Source: Acinetobacter brisouii (GTDB lineage Bacteria; Pseudomonadota; Gammaproteobacteria; Pseudomonadales; Moraxellaceae). Taken from it: DNA of 64,000 nt. Shown here piece after piece: positions 19,539 through 27,642 of the stretch. Both the position numbers and the translations under genes were made by a program. Under the pieces are notes generated by a model, which was not told the origin of the DNA, did not search any database, and saw only the letters and a program-made list of their open reading frames with translations. Numbering within the stretch: position 1 is the first letter of the stretch; each line of letters opens with the position of its first letter. The stretch spans positions 1-64,000 of the forward strand of contig NZ_BKNN01000001.1 of NCBI RefSeq assembly GCF_008993995.1. Reading direction: 5' to 3'.

Positions 19539-20828
19539 TTAGAAGAATTTAACAGGAATGTCTAGGAAGATACGAGTTTCGTTGGTATCAGGCATATATC
19601 CGCTATAAGCATCACTATTACGATAGATAGATTCACGTAAACGTAAATTTACGCCTTTAGCAAAGCCAGATTGAACTGTGTATTTAATTTGGTTAAAGAA
19701 TTCGCTTTCTTTGGCATTTTGCGTGGTTGCAGTATTGATATCCCAACCATATACATAAGCTGTTGTAAATGATAAGCCAGGAACACCAAATGCACCTAGG
19801 TCAACATTATATTGAGCTTGTACAGACTTCTCACCACGACCATTAAAGTCTGAAAGGTATGAGTTTGGCAAATAGATACTTTGGAAACCGTCTGCATTTT
19901 CCCCATAAGCATAGTTTGTATTACCTGTACTTTGTTGGTAAGCCAACATTACGCTATGTGGACCTTTGTTATAAGTTGTAGAGAACGCCCAAATGTTGTT
20001 TGAACGATCTGAAAGATCAACATTCGGTTTTGCTGAAGATACTGATGCATCTTTATCCCACTTAGTATGGTAACCACTTAGGTCATAAGTCAGTGAGCTA
20101 TCAGTACTTAAAGGTTGTTTAAAGTTTACATCTACGTAATGGCGAGTTAGCTTATCTTTGCTGTCTAAACCATAGTACGAACCACTCAATTGGTCATTAA
20201 ATTTGTATTTTGTACCCCAAACATAGGCACGTTTTAAATTACTTTGGTCAGTTGCAATTTGATCAGACATTTGGTCTTTAGTGAATTTACCTGCGATCAC
20301 TTCTAGATTTTTGATTTCATGGCTCGTGATCAATGTGCCCGTAAAGTATTCTGGAACATTACGTGCGGTATTACTTGCAAGTACTGGGATATCAAGAACT
20401 TGTGTACCATAAGTTACAGTTGTATTTGAAACACGTGCTTTAACATAAGCGCCACCACGTGCCCATTGATCGTAGGTGTTGCCATTTGAGTCACGAGGAA
20501 CCATACCATTGCCAGAATGTTTGTTGTCGCCGAGTTTTACAGAGTAATCACCAACAACACCAACAGCAACACCGACAGTACCTTGAGTAAAGCCTGACTC
20601 AGCATTTAGCATCGCAGATTGAACGGTAGAGCGAGTATCGTAAACGCCAGCAGCTTCGTCTTTAACAATCCCTTTTTTATCACGATCGATAAAACCAGTA
20701 CGGAATAAAACCGATGCGCTTGCACCTTCAACAAAGCCTTGAGCTTCGCTTTGTTCACTTGCATATGCGGAAGAGATTAAAGTTGCCTGAATTAAAACTG
20801 CTAAGGTTAGCTTCTGTGCTTTTAGCAT
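19539..20828 (-). CDS. oprD: OprD-family outer-membrane porin
   Basis: A 429-residue outer-membrane beta-barrel with a cleavable signal peptide (cut after SAYA, about residue 23). Mature N-terminus EQSEAQGFVEGASASVLFRT and the C-terminal aromatic residue (IPVKFF) are typical of the OprD/Occ family, which forms substrate-specific channels for small acids and basic amino acids, and in some species carbapenems. Acinetobacter genomes usually carry one such gene at this locus near comM; which substrate it passes is not visible. A candidate promoter lies at 20896-20923, and the gene is divergent from another outer-membrane protein. Confidence 0.92.
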   Translation of the reverse strand: MLKAQKLTLAVLIQATLISSAYASEQSEAQGFVEGASASVLFRTGFIDRDKKGIVKDEAAGVYDTRSTVQSAMLNAESGFTQGTVGVAVGVVGDYSVKLGDNKHSGNGMVPRDSNGNTYDQWARGGAYVKARVSNTTVTYGTQVLDIPVLASNTARNVPEYFTGTLITSHEIKNLEVIAGKFTKDQMSDQIATDQSNLKRAYVWGTKYKFNDQLSGSYYGLDSKDKLTRHYVDVNFKQPLSTDSSLTYDLSGYHTKWDKDASVSSAKPNVDLSDRSNNIWAFSTTYNKGPHSVMLAYQQSTGNTNYAYGENADGFQSIYLPNSYLSDFNGRGEKSVQAQYNVDLGAFGVPGLSFTTAYVYGWDINTATTQNAKESEFFNQIKYTVQSGFAKGVNLRLRESIYRNSDAYSGYMPDTNETRIFLDIPVKFF

Positions 20829-20895
20829 TGGTTTCCCCTAAAAATAAATAAACTGTTCTTTCGAGTTGATACAGAAAGTTACAAAGTGTTCTTAA

Positions 20896-20923
20896 TCTAT
20901 AATAAAAATATCATCGGTATCAA
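20896..20923 (-). promoter_or_regulatory. Candidate sigma-70 promoter of the oprD-like gene
   Basis: On the reverse strand TTGATA (20923-20918) and TATAGA (20901-20896) are separated by 16 bases, about 70 bases before the ATG. Both boxes are near consensus. Start site not shown. Confidence 0.45.
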
Positions 20924-21197
20924 CATTATTTAACGACTTTTTCACTAAAGTTTCATATGGGTTTAATATATCTCTATTTTTAAAATAAAAATTCAGAATA
21001 TTTTAAGTTAAATCAGCACATCAATATTTGTAAATGATATTTGTTTTTCATTTAAAGTGAATAAAATGATTAATTTAAATATAAATAATATGAATTTAAT
21101 TTAAATCAGAAAGAAGTCAAAGCTATTTTCTTTCTAGATAAAAATGCACTTTTTAAAAGCAAATAAATCGGTAGAATGAACTAAAAATGCTCAACTT

Positions 21198-21225
21198 AAT
21201 CCTGAATCACAGCAGAATTAGGATT
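21198..21225. promoter_or_regulatory. Inverted repeat upstream of the sigma-54 promoter
   Basis: AATCCTGAAT and AATTAGGATT mirror each other imperfectly (nine of ten positions pair if the central base is ignored) with an eight-base spacer, ending 15 bases before the -24 box. It may bind an activator, though it is closer than typical enhancer sites. Confidence 0.35.
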
Positions 21226-21240
21226 TGTAATGCAATAAAG

Positions 21241-21257
21241 TTGGCATAGCAATTGCT
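21241..21257 (+). promoter_or_regulatory. Sigma-54 (RpoN) promoter of the TorF-like porin gene
   Basis: TTGGCATAGCAATTGCT matches the -24/-12 consensus TTGGCACGN4TTGCW: the invariant GG (21243-21244) and GC (21255-21256) are exactly 12 bases apart. A start near 21268 would give a leader of about 53 bases with GGGGAGAAAC before the ATG at 21321. Confidence 0.75.
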
Positions 21258-21320
21258 AATACTCAATGGGTTGAGAGAAATAACCAAAAAAATCGAATTC
21301 ACTGTTTGGGGAGAAACAGC

Positions 21321-22079
21321 ATGATGAAGAAATTATTCACTACAGCATTATTTGTATCGACATTATCAACTGCGGCCATGGCTGCAGAAGATACAACACT
21401 GGCTCAATATGGTTTTACAGTCAGTGGAAATGTCGCATTGACTTCAGATTATCGCTGGCGCGGTCAATCTCAAACACAAAATGATCCTGCGATTCAGGGA
21501 ACAGTGACCTTGGCACATAGCTCAGGTTTGTATTTCTCAGCCTTTGCATCAAATGTAGATTTTGGTGGGGATAGTGCACATTTAGAACTTGATCCAACGA
21601 TTGGTTTTGCCACACCCATTACTTTAGGTTCAATTAAACCTACACTTGATTTTGGTGTTGCCTATTATAACTATCCAAGCAATAGTGATATTAATTACCC
21701 AGAATATTATGCAAAACTGATTTTTGCTGACAGCATTGTTAAAGGTGATGTATTAACGCCAAGTGTTGCCTACACCAATAAATATGCTGGTGATTCTGAT
21801 GTCAGTAACTGGAACTTTAATCTTGCTTATAGCTTACCTTTTGCTGATACAGGCTTTGGTGGCGTTGCAAGTGTAGGTTATAGCAAAGCAGATAAAAAGA
21901 TTTATGGTAATGATGACAACTTCTTTGACTGGAAAGCGGGTGTGACTTATAACTTTAAATCTGTAGCAGGGCTCACTGCGGAGTTAGATGCGGTAGGCAC
22001 AAATATGGATGGTTATACTGGTGTTCTAGACCGAAGTGTAGATACAGGTGCAGTGTTTAGTTTGACAAAAACTTTCTAA
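21321..22079 (+). CDS. TorF-family putative porin
   Basis: A 252-residue outer-membrane protein with a signal peptide cut after AAMA (about residue 21). The mature part begins with a VSGNVALTSDYRWRGQSQT motif, the hallmark of the TIGR02001/Gcw_chp (TorF) family, has alternating aromatic beta-strands and ends in the outer-membrane signature SLTKTF. Substrate is unknown. The ATG at 21321 has GGGGAGAAAC in front; an upstream GTG-type start at 21306 is not needed. It sits behind a sigma-54 promoter, so expression is probably tied to nitrogen or another RpoN-dependent signal. Its own terminator follows. Confidence 0.9.
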   Translation: MMKKLFTTALFVSTLSTAAMAAEDTTLAQYGFTVSGNVALTSDYRWRGQSQTQNDPAIQGTVTLAHSSGLYFSAFASNVDFGGDSAHLELDPTIGFATPITLGSIKPTLDFGVAYYNYPSNSDINYPEYYAKLIFADSIVKGDVLTPSVAYTNKYAGDSDVSNWNFNLAYSLPFADTGFGGVASVGYSKADKKIYGNDDNFFDWKAGVTYNFKSVAGLTAELDAVGTNMDGYTGVLDRSVDTGAVFSLTKTF

Positions 22080-22104
22080 ACCAAAATTCGACTTCAAAAT
22101 TTTC

Positions 22105-22131
22105 AAAACCGCTCGTTTGAGCGGTTTTTTT
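22105..22131 (+). terminator. Terminator after the TorF-like gene
   Basis: AAAACCGCTC and GAGCGGTTTT form a 10-pair stem with a GTTT loop, followed by T. On the other strand it can serve comM. Confidence 0.88.
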
Positions 22132-22141
22132 ATAAGTGAAA

Positions 22142-23632
22142 TTAGCTTTGAAATGGGCTTCGATACGAAAGTGCTTCAGATAAATGAACTGAAGTAATCA
22201 ATTCACTTTGTGCTAAATCTGCAATGGTTCGAGCAACGCGTAAAACCCGATGATAAGCCCGAGCAGATAAATTTAAACGCTGCTGTGCCATTGCAAGCAT
22301 TTTCTGTGAGTCAGGAGATAAGACTGCATAATCTTCAAGTTGTTGTGGTGAAAGGAGTTGGTTATTGAAACCTTGGCGGTTCAGTTGGAAACTATGTGCT
22401 TGCAGAACGCGTTGGCGGACACAGGCAGAACTTTCACTTCGCTCAGAGTTTTGTAAATCTTGGGCGGACAAGGGAGGTACATCAATATGTAAATCAATAC
22501 GATCTAACAATGGCCCCGAAATCCGATTTTGATAGCGCTTAATGGACTCTGCTGAACATTGACAACGACTGTCCTGATTAAAAGCATAACCACATGGACA
22601 GGGATTCATGGCAGCAATCAGCTGAAACTGGGCGGGAAAAGTCATTTGCCTTGCAGCACGTGAAATCACAATTTCCTGACTTTCTAAGGGTTGGCGTAAA
22701 ACTTCAAGCACTTTTCGATCAAATTCAGGCAATTCATCAAGGAAGAGCACACCAAGATGGGCAAGCGTGATTTCCCCTGGTTTGGGCTGTGAGCCTCCGC
22801 CAACCAGAGCAATTGCCGAGGCTGTATGATGTGGAGCACGAAAAGGTCGTTGACCAAATTGATAAGGCTGATTGGCAACAGAATAAATGCTGGCAACAGT
22901 TAAACTATCATCTTGATTAAGTTGCGGTAAAATGCTGGGTAAGCGCGAAGCCAATAATGTTTTACCTGTCCCAGGTGGCCCACGAAACAAGATAGAATGC
23001 CCACCTGCTGCGGCAATTTCTAAAGCTCGTCGGGGACGAAGCTGACCTTTAATATCTGCAAGATCGGGTAAGGAATTCTCCTGACTTAGCCGACTTTGAG
23101 ATGTATAACAGTCAATATGTTGTTGATCTAAAAAGTGCTGACAAACCTGTTTGAGTGAACAAGCAGGGTAAACAGCCAATTGCTCAAGTTGCCCAGCTTC
23201 TTGTGCATTATCATACGGTAATAGCAATTGATGATTGGCTTTTTTACAAGCTAAAGCGATACTTAGAACCCCAGAAATGGCACGCAGTTGACCATCAAGC
23301 GCAAGCTCTCCAATCAATTCATAATTGGCAATATGTTGATCAGGAATTTGTCCAGATGCAATCAAAATACCCAGTGCAATTGGCAAGTCGAGGCGTGAGC
23401 CATCTTTGGGTAAATCTGCAGGTGCTAAATTAATGGTCAGTCTTTTTGTTGGAAACTGAAATCCGCTGTTAATAATTGCAGATCGCACACGATCTTTACT
23501 TTCACGAACAGCGGCTTCGGGTAGACCAACAATGGTTAAAGAGGGTAAGCCCTGACTGACGTGAACCTCAACTTCAATGAGAGGTGCTTGAAGACCGAGA
23601 ACACCCCGTGTGTAAACTTTAGCAAAAGACAT
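22142..23632 (-). CDS. comM: ComM/YifB-type AAA+ ATPase (Mg-chelatase-like)
   Basis: A 496-residue protein of the YifB/ComM family. An N-terminal Lon-like substrate domain (SLTIVGLPEAAVRESKDR) precedes a Mg-chelatase AAA+ core with Walker A GPPGTGKT, Walker B VLFLDELPEF and the zinc-like NPCPCGY motif, then a C-terminal helical domain. ComM is a branch-migration helicase that extends recombination during natural transformation. In A. baumannii this gene is the usual target for AbaR-type resistance islands; here it is uninterrupted. It is flanked by ubiK on its 5' side, 69 bases away. Confidence 0.95.
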   Translation of the reverse strand: MSFAKVYTRGVLGLQAPLIEVEVHVSQGLPSLTIVGLPEAAVRESKDRVRSAIINSGFQFPTKRLTINLAPADLPKDGSRLDLPIALGILIASGQIPDQHIANYELIGELALDGQLRAISGVLSIALACKKANHQLLLPYDNAQEAGQLEQLAVYPACSLKQVCQHFLDQQHIDCYTSQSRLSQENSLPDLADIKGQLRPRRALEIAAAGGHSILFRGPPGTGKTLLASRLPSILPQLNQDDSLTVASIYSVANQPYQFGQRPFRAPHHTASAIALVGGGSQPKPGEITLAHLGVLFLDELPEFDRKVLEVLRQPLESQEIVISRAARQMTFPAQFQLIAAMNPCPCGYAFNQDSRCQCSAESIKRYQNRISGPLLDRIDLHIDVPPLSAQDLQNSERSESSACVRQRVLQAHSFQLNRQGFNNQLLSPQQLEDYAVLSPDSQKMLAMAQQRLNLSARAYHRVLRVARTIADLAQSELITSVHLSEALSYRSPFQS

Positions 23633-23701
23633 ATAATTTTTAGTTCCTTTTTGGTGCTTATTGTTTAATCAATTTTGTCTTTTTATGCACATTTATAGTG
23701 C

Positions 23702-23929
23702 TTATTTTTGTGTTTCTAGTGCACTTTCAAGCTGCTTAATTTTTTCATCTAAAAGAGCTAAACGTTGATTTGCAATCAATAGTGCATTCTTTTGACGTTG
23801 GATTTCCGCTTGAGATACCAAATCCATACGAGATACAGCTTCATTGAGAAGTGCTCTTAAATTGTGCTCAATGTCTGTTTTAGGTTGATCGATTTGCTCT
23901 AATATAGCCTGTAGCAAGGTTTCCATCAT
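23702..23929 (-). CDS. ubiK: Ubiquinone biosynthesis accessory factor UbiK (YqiC)
   Basis: A 75-residue coiled-coil protein of the BMFP/YqiC family, with METLLQAILEQIDQP at the N-terminus and a long heptad region ending RLALLDEKIKQLESAL. UbiK assists the late, soluble steps of ubiquinone synthesis with UbiJ. The start is the first or second of two adjacent ATG codons. It is divergent from glnK, and comM follows it on the same strand. Confidence 0.88.
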   Translation of the reverse strand: MMETLLQAILEQIDQPKTDIEHNLRALLNEAVSRMDLVSQAEIQRQKNALLIANQRLALLDEKIKQLESALETQK

Positions 23930-24081
23930 GGTGAGATCCTCATTAATGCATCAAAAATTTGGAAAAGATGATCCATTTTAGCATGATGTGTTTTGCTCAT
24001 CATAAGTTGAAAAAAAACTTCTTTTTTTTCTGATCTATGCACGTAAGGCGCTAAAATAGGGTATAAAGATAGCTCATGTTG

Positions 24082-24115
24082 AATATTCCTGTATTCCCCT
24101 AACCGCAGGAATATT
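24082..24115. promoter_or_regulatory. Perfect 10-bp inverted repeat upstream of glnK
   Basis: AATATTCCTG (24082-24091) and CAGGAATATT (24106-24115) are perfectly complementary around a 14-base spacer. The right arm runs into the -24 box of the candidate sigma-54 promoter. It could be an operator for a dimeric regulator or, read from the divergent side, a hairpin. Confidence 0.5.
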
Positions 24116-24130
24116 GGCATGAAAATTGAA
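24114..24130 (+). promoter_or_regulatory. Candidate sigma-54 promoter of glnK-amtB
   Basis: TTGGCATGAAAATTGAA resembles the -24/-12 consensus with correct 12-base spacing of GG and the -12 dinucleotide, but the -12 reads GA rather than the near-invariant GC. glnK-amtB operons are typically NtrC/RpoN-controlled, which supports the guess. Confidence 0.45.
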
Positions 24131-24149
24131 CATAAAACCTTACAGCTGA

Positions 24150-24512
<363 letters not shown>

Positions 24513-24573
24513 TTTGGCACGAAGTTTGCTCAGCAGAGTTTAGCTCGCAAAAGATTAAGGTTGGGGGATACGC

Positions 24574-25971
24574 ATGAAAAAAATAATCATGGCGCTTAGT
24601 TTATCTGGCGCACTATTAGGTGGTTCTGCTGCTTGGGCAGAAGAAGCAACGTCTTCTGCACCTGAACAAACAGCAGTTGTTGCATCGGACGCAGCAACCA
24701 CAACAGCCTCTGCGGCAGCGGTGACGCCAGCAGCAGAAGCCGCTCCTGCACCTGCGCCAGCAGCCAAACCAAAATTGGATACTGGTGACACGGCATGGAT
24801 TCTCATCTCTACCGCATTAGTCCTTCTGATGACCATTCCGGGATTGGCTTTATTCTATGGCGGTATGGTTCGTAAAAAGAACGTATTGGGAACCATGGCG
24901 CATAGCTTTATGGCAGCCGTGATTGTGAGTATTGTCTGGGTGGTGATTGGTTACACTCTGGCATTTGACTCTGGCAATGCCTTTATTGGTGGTTTTGGTA
25001 AAACTATGCTTTCAGGTATTACCACAGATGCCTTACAAGGCACAATTCCTGAAATTCTCTTCGTGATCTTCCAAATGACTTTTGCAATTATTACAGTTGC
25101 AATCATTAGTGGTTCTGTTGCAGAGCGTATGAAATTTGGTGCCTTTGTCGCATTTATTACCATTTGGGTGATCGTGGTTTATGCACCAATTACTCACTGG
25201 GTTTGGGGTGGTGGCTGGTTAGGTGTTGATGGTGCACTTGATTTTGCAGGCGGTACAGTTGTACACATTAACTCAGGTGTTGCAGGTCTAGTTGCAGCTT
25301 ATTTACTAGGTAAGCGTATCGGTCTTGGTAAAGAATCCATGGCGCCACATAACCTTGTGCTTACTGTTATTGGTGCAAGTATGTTATGGGTGGGCTGGTT
25401 CGGTTTCAATGGTGGTTCAGCTCTAGGTGCAAATGGTTCAGCGAGTTATGCACTTGTGACGACTCAAGTTGCCGCAGCTGCAGCCGCAATTTCTTGGTTA
25501 TTTATTGAAAAAATGATTCGTGGTAAAGGTTCTGTACTCGGTGCAGCCTCAGGTGCAGTAGCAGGTTTAGTTGTAATTACACCTGCTGCAGGCTATGTCA
25601 CTGTAAGCGGTGCTTTAGTGATGGGCTTGATTGGTGGTGTAGTCTGCTTCTGGGGGACAACAGGTCTTAAGCGCTTACTGAAAGTTGATGATTCTTTGGA
25701 TGCTTTTGGCTTACATGCGGTTGGTGGTATTGTTGGTGCGATTTTAACAGGTGTATTTGCAAGCTCATTCATCATGGGTTCAAAAGCGCCAACTGATCTT
25801 GCACACCAAGTTTGGGTACAAGTTGAAGGTGTACTTGCAACAATTGCCTACAGCGGTATCTTAACTTTCGTCATCTTGAAAGTAATCGATGTTGTGATTG
25901 GTTTACGAGCAAGCAATGATGATGAACGTATGGGTCTTGACCTCAGCCAACATGGCGAACGTATCGAATAA
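24574..25971 (+). CDS. amtB: Ammonium transporter AmtB
   Basis: A 465-residue trimeric ammonium channel of the inner membrane. A signal peptide (cut near AWAEE) is followed by an unusually long Ala/Thr/Pro-rich stretch of about 50 residues, then 11 membrane segments starting at DTAWILISTALVLLM. Family motifs include LALFYGGMVRKKN, the FQMTFAIITVAIISG helix and DFAGGTVVHINSG with the first pore histidine; the second is in DAFGLHAVGGIVGA. It forms an operon with glnK. The Ala-rich linker is low in complexity and probably lies in the periplasm. Confidence 0.96.
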   Translation: MKKIIMALSLSGALLGGSAAWAEEATSSAPEQTAVVASDAATTTASAAAVTPAAEAAPAPAPAAKPKLDTGDTAWILISTALVLLMTIPGLALFYGGMVRKKNVLGTMAHSFMAAVIVSIVWVVIGYTLAFDSGNAFIGGFGKTMLSGITTDALQGTIPEILFVIFQMTFAIITVAIISGSVAERMKFGAFVAFITIWVIVVYAPITHWVWGGGWLGVDGALDFAGGTVVHINSGVAGLVAAYLLGKRIGLGKESMAPHNLVLTVIGASMLWVGWFGFNGGSALGANGSASYALVTTQVAAAAAAISWLFIEKMIRGKGSVLGAASGAVAGLVVITPAAGYVTVSGALVMGLIGGVVCFWGTTGLKRLLKVDDSLDAFGLHAVGGIVGAILTGVFASSFIMGSKAPTDLAHQVWVQVEGVLATIAYSGILTFVILKVIDVVIGLRASNDDERMGLDLSQHGERIE

Positions 25972-25986
25972 TCGGATCTGATGCCT

Positions 25987-26017
25987 AAAAAAACAGCCTA
26001 ATTAGGGCTGTTTTTTT
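25987..26017 (+). terminator. Terminator after amtB
   Basis: A run of seven A, CAGCC paired with GGCTG around TAATTAG, then seven T. Confidence 0.88.
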
Positions 26018-26092
26018 ATTTCAAACACAACATTTAGTATCTGAAATATTTTTGATACACTAGAGCCACTGTTTTACTTGATTTTGAGTGTA

Positions 26093-26551
26093 ATGCACTG
26101 TCCCTTTTGTAATGTTGCCGATAGCAAAGTGATTGACTCCCGTTTAGCTGCGGAAGGTAGTCAAATTCGTCGCCGCCGTGAATGCCCAAGTTGTGGTGAA
26201 CGTTTTACGACATTTGAAAGTTATGAAGTTGTCATGCCACGCGTGATTAAATCGAATGGTAAAAATGAGCCATTTGATGAAGCTAAACTGCGCCGTTCGC
26301 TCATGCATGCACTACAAAAACGTCCCGTCACACAAGAGCAAATAGAAACGGTGCTGAGCGATATTCAAATTAAAATTCGTCGTTTAGGTGAGCGTGATGT
26401 CAGTTCACAAACGATTGGTGAGATTGTAATGCAGGCTTTATTTGGATTAGATCATGTTGCTTATGTTCGCTTCGCTTCGGTTTATCAAGATTTCCAAGAT
26501 GTAGAAGCTTTTCGTCAGCATATTGAATTGATGCAACAAAGAGAACATTAA
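26093..26551 (+). CDS. nrdR: Transcriptional repressor NrdR
   Basis: A 152-residue repressor of ribonucleotide reductase genes. An N-terminal zinc ribbon (MHCPFC and CPSCGERF) is followed by an ATP-cone domain ([18 protein letters not shown]) that reads dATP/ATP. The ATG at 26093 gives the canonical MHCPFC start; an upstream in-frame start at 26078 is not needed. nrdR directly before ribD is a common proteobacterial order; only six bases separate them here. Confidence 0.96.
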   Translation: MHCPFCNVADSKVIDSRLAAEGSQIRRRRECPSCGERFTTFESYEVVMPRVIKSNGKNEPFDEAKLRRSLMHALQKRPVTQEQIETVLSDIQIKIRRLGERDVSSQTIGEIVMQALFGLDHVAYVRFASVYQDFQDVEAFRQHIELMQQREH

Positions 26552-26557
26552 AACAAC

Positions 26558-27640
26558 ATGTCAAAATTTTCCTCTCAAGATCGCATATATATGCAGCAAG
26601 CGATTCAGCTTGCAAAACAAGGTGTGTACAGCACCAAACCTAACCCAAATGTCGGTTGTATATTGGTTAAAGAAGGTCAGGTGATCGGTCAGGGATTTCA
26701 CCCATGTGCTGGTCAGCCTCATGCTGAAGTTTTTGCTTTGCGTCAGGCTGCTGAACAAGCAGATGGCGCAACGGCGTATGTGACTCTTGAACCTTGTGCA
26801 CATTATGGGCGTACACCGCCATGTGCAGAAGCACTGGTTAAAGCGCAAGTGAAAAAAGTCATTATTGCCTGCTTAGATCCAAATCCATTGGTGGCAGGTA
26901 AAGGCGTAGAAATCTTAAAAGTTGCGGGCATTGAGGTTGAGTCTGGGCTTTGTGAAGAAGAAGCGGCCGCTTTAAATCGTGGATTTTTAAAAGCCATGGC
27001 GACCCAAATGCCTTATGTTCGCCTGAAAGTTGCAGCCAGTTTAGATGGTCGCACAGCGATGGCATCGGGTGAGTCGAAGTGGATTACAGGCTCTGCTGCA
27101 CGTCAGGATGTACAGCACTGGCGAGCAATTTCGGGTGCTGTCATTACAGGAATTCAGACAGTCCTTGCAGATGATTGTCAGTTAAATGTCCGTGAGCTAG
27201 CGGGTGTGGATTTAACCACAGTGGTACAACCCAAACGTATTGTGCTGGATCGACAAGGTCGATTGCCGTTGACTGCAAAGATTCTGCAACAACCAGCGTC
27301 TTTAATGGTCATGGGGCCTTTTCGACAAGATCTGGCAGATTTAGGTGTTGTACAGCTTGAGGTTCAGCCTTTAGATGATTTGTTGAAGTTGTTAGTCCGT
27401 GACTACCAAATTTATGATGTATTGGTGGAGGCGGGTGCAACCTTGGCTTCAGCATTTATTTGCCAAGATTTGGTTGATGAATATATTCATTATCTTGCAC
27501 CCACATTATTGGGTACTTCGGCGCGCCCGATGTTTCAGGCTGATTTACAAAGCTTACATCAGCAATACCGTTTTCATATTCAAGAAATGACCCAAGTTGG
27601 GGGAGATATTCGCCTCAATTTAATCCCAGTGCAAGAGTGA
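26558..27640 (+). CDS. ribD: Riboflavin biosynthesis deaminase/reductase RibD
   Basis: A 360-residue bifunctional enzyme for the second and third steps of riboflavin synthesis. The N-terminal deaminase has zinc ligands in GQPHAEVFAL and EPCAHYGRTPPC; the C-terminal NADPH reductase starts near VRLKVAASLDGRTA and includes VLVEAGATLASAF. Length and order are normal. It is followed with a two-base gap by a DNA methyltransferase gene, and then ribE. No FMN riboswitch was noted in this short upstream region. Confidence 0.95.
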   Translation: MSKFSSQDRIYMQQAIQLAKQGVYSTKPNPNVGCILVKEGQVIGQGFHPCAGQPHAEVFALRQAAEQADGATAYVTLEPCAHYGRTPPCAEALVKAQVKKVIIACLDPNPLVAGKGVEILKVAGIEVESGLCEEEAAALNRGFLKAMATQMPYVRLKVAASLDGRTAMASGESKWITGSAARQDVQHWRAISGAVITGIQTVLADDCQLNVRELAGVDLTTVVQPKRIVLDRQGRLPLTAKILQQPASLMVMGPFRQDLADLGVVQLEVQPLDDLLKLLVRDYQIYDVLVEAGATLASAFICQDLVDEYIHYLAPTLLGTSARPMFQADLQSLHQQYRFHIQEMTQVGGDIRLNLIPVQE

Positions 27641-27642
27641 TT

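Larger units (their letters stand above)
20829..21320. other. 492-bp divergent regulatory gap between two outer-membrane protein genes
   Basis: Strongly AT-rich, with no reading frame of interest. It holds the candidate oprD promoter at 20896-20923 (minus), an inverted repeat at 21198-21225, a sigma-54 promoter at 21241-21257 (plus) and a small CTCAA/TTGAG hairpin just after. The 270 bases between the two promoters show nothing I can name, but are long enough for enhancer-binding sites. Confidence 0.6.

Noticed and set aside
24555-24836. Ala-rich open frame opposite the start of amtB
   Set aside because: It is the antisense reflection of the Ala/Thr/Pro-rich amtB leader.
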